A DNA stretch of 5,022 nucleotides, taken from Deltaproteobacteria bacterium. Its GTDB lineage: Bacteria; Desulfobacterota; BSN033; UBA1163. Each line of letters starts with the position of its first letter. The stretch's first letter is position 1. The DNA is taken from NCBI GenBank assembly GCA_016875155.1, contig VGSD01000256.1:1-5022 (forward strand), written 5' to 3'. Made by a program: the position numbers and the translations under genes. Under the pieces are notes generated by a model. That model was not told the origin of the DNA. It saw only the letters and a program-made list of their open reading frames with translations, and did not search any database. This document shows, in pieces, positions 4,921 through 5,022 of this stretch.

Positions 4921-5022
4921 TAAATCAGATTGCCCTTCCTCAACCAATAGAAAATGGGAATCAGGCCCCATCTTTTCTCAGAGCCTTCGGGTTTTCCTCC
5001 GATCGAGGACTTCAGCAAGCAC
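4921..5022. other. 3' flank of the aminotransferase with a weak, possibly bidirectional hairpin
   Basis: ATGGG (4954-4958) can pair with CCCAT (4967-4971), followed by TCTTTTCT on the plus strand; the complement reads CCCATTTTC, also slightly U-rich. This could be a weak terminator for the aminotransferase. The rest is too short to judge: a minus-strand frame entering from the right edge stops at TGA (4980-4978), but its 14 codons are no evidence for a gene. Confidence 0.35.

Noticed and set aside
4978..5022. Tail of a convergent minus-strand gene ending TGA at 4980-4978
   Set aside because: Only 14 codons are visible and another frame is also open; nothing distinguishes a gene.

Overview
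The window looks like bacterial chromosome of moderate GC content. Gene style (an EF-G II type translational GTPase and a COG0436-type aminotransferase with the NNPTG and SHSKDLSLPGERIGY motifs) recalls Desulfobacterota or related anaerobes, but that placement is from memory of family sequences only and is uncertain.

Layout. Positions 1-1739 (minus strand) hold the first 579 residues of an elongation factor G paralogue; its C-terminus lies beyond the left edge. Its promoter (TTGACT, 17 bp, TAATAT on the minus strand) is at 1778-1806, followed outward by a GATTAC-type inverted repeat cluster (1827-1919) and a hairpin (1920-1949). Positions 1958-3353 are a complete ISL3-like insertion sequence of about 1396 bp with an intact 412-residue transposase, imperfect 23-bp terminal inverted repeats, a second copy of the left repeat 60 bp inside, and an 8-bp target duplication (CAAAATTT). 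It sits between two divergently oriented genes without destroying either core promoter.

Positions 3362-3570 hold the most notable item: a promoter candidate, a 19-codon leader peptide (MGSIFNFYFFYFYFDKGHP) in which nine of ten consecutive residues are Phe or Tyr, and a cascade of alternative RNA pairings ending in a strong intrinsic terminator. This has all the parts of a ribosome-mediated Phe/Tyr attenuator. After a palindromic ATTCGTG-type repeat (3577-3705) comes a 396-residue class I/II PLP-dependent aminotransferase (3730-4920, plus strand). The leader predicts that this enzyme is made when charged tRNA-Phe or tRNA-Tyr is scarce, so it probably acts in aromatic amino acid synthesis rather than being a generic aspartate aminotransferase.

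The last 102 bases hold only a weak hairpin and no gene that can be supported.
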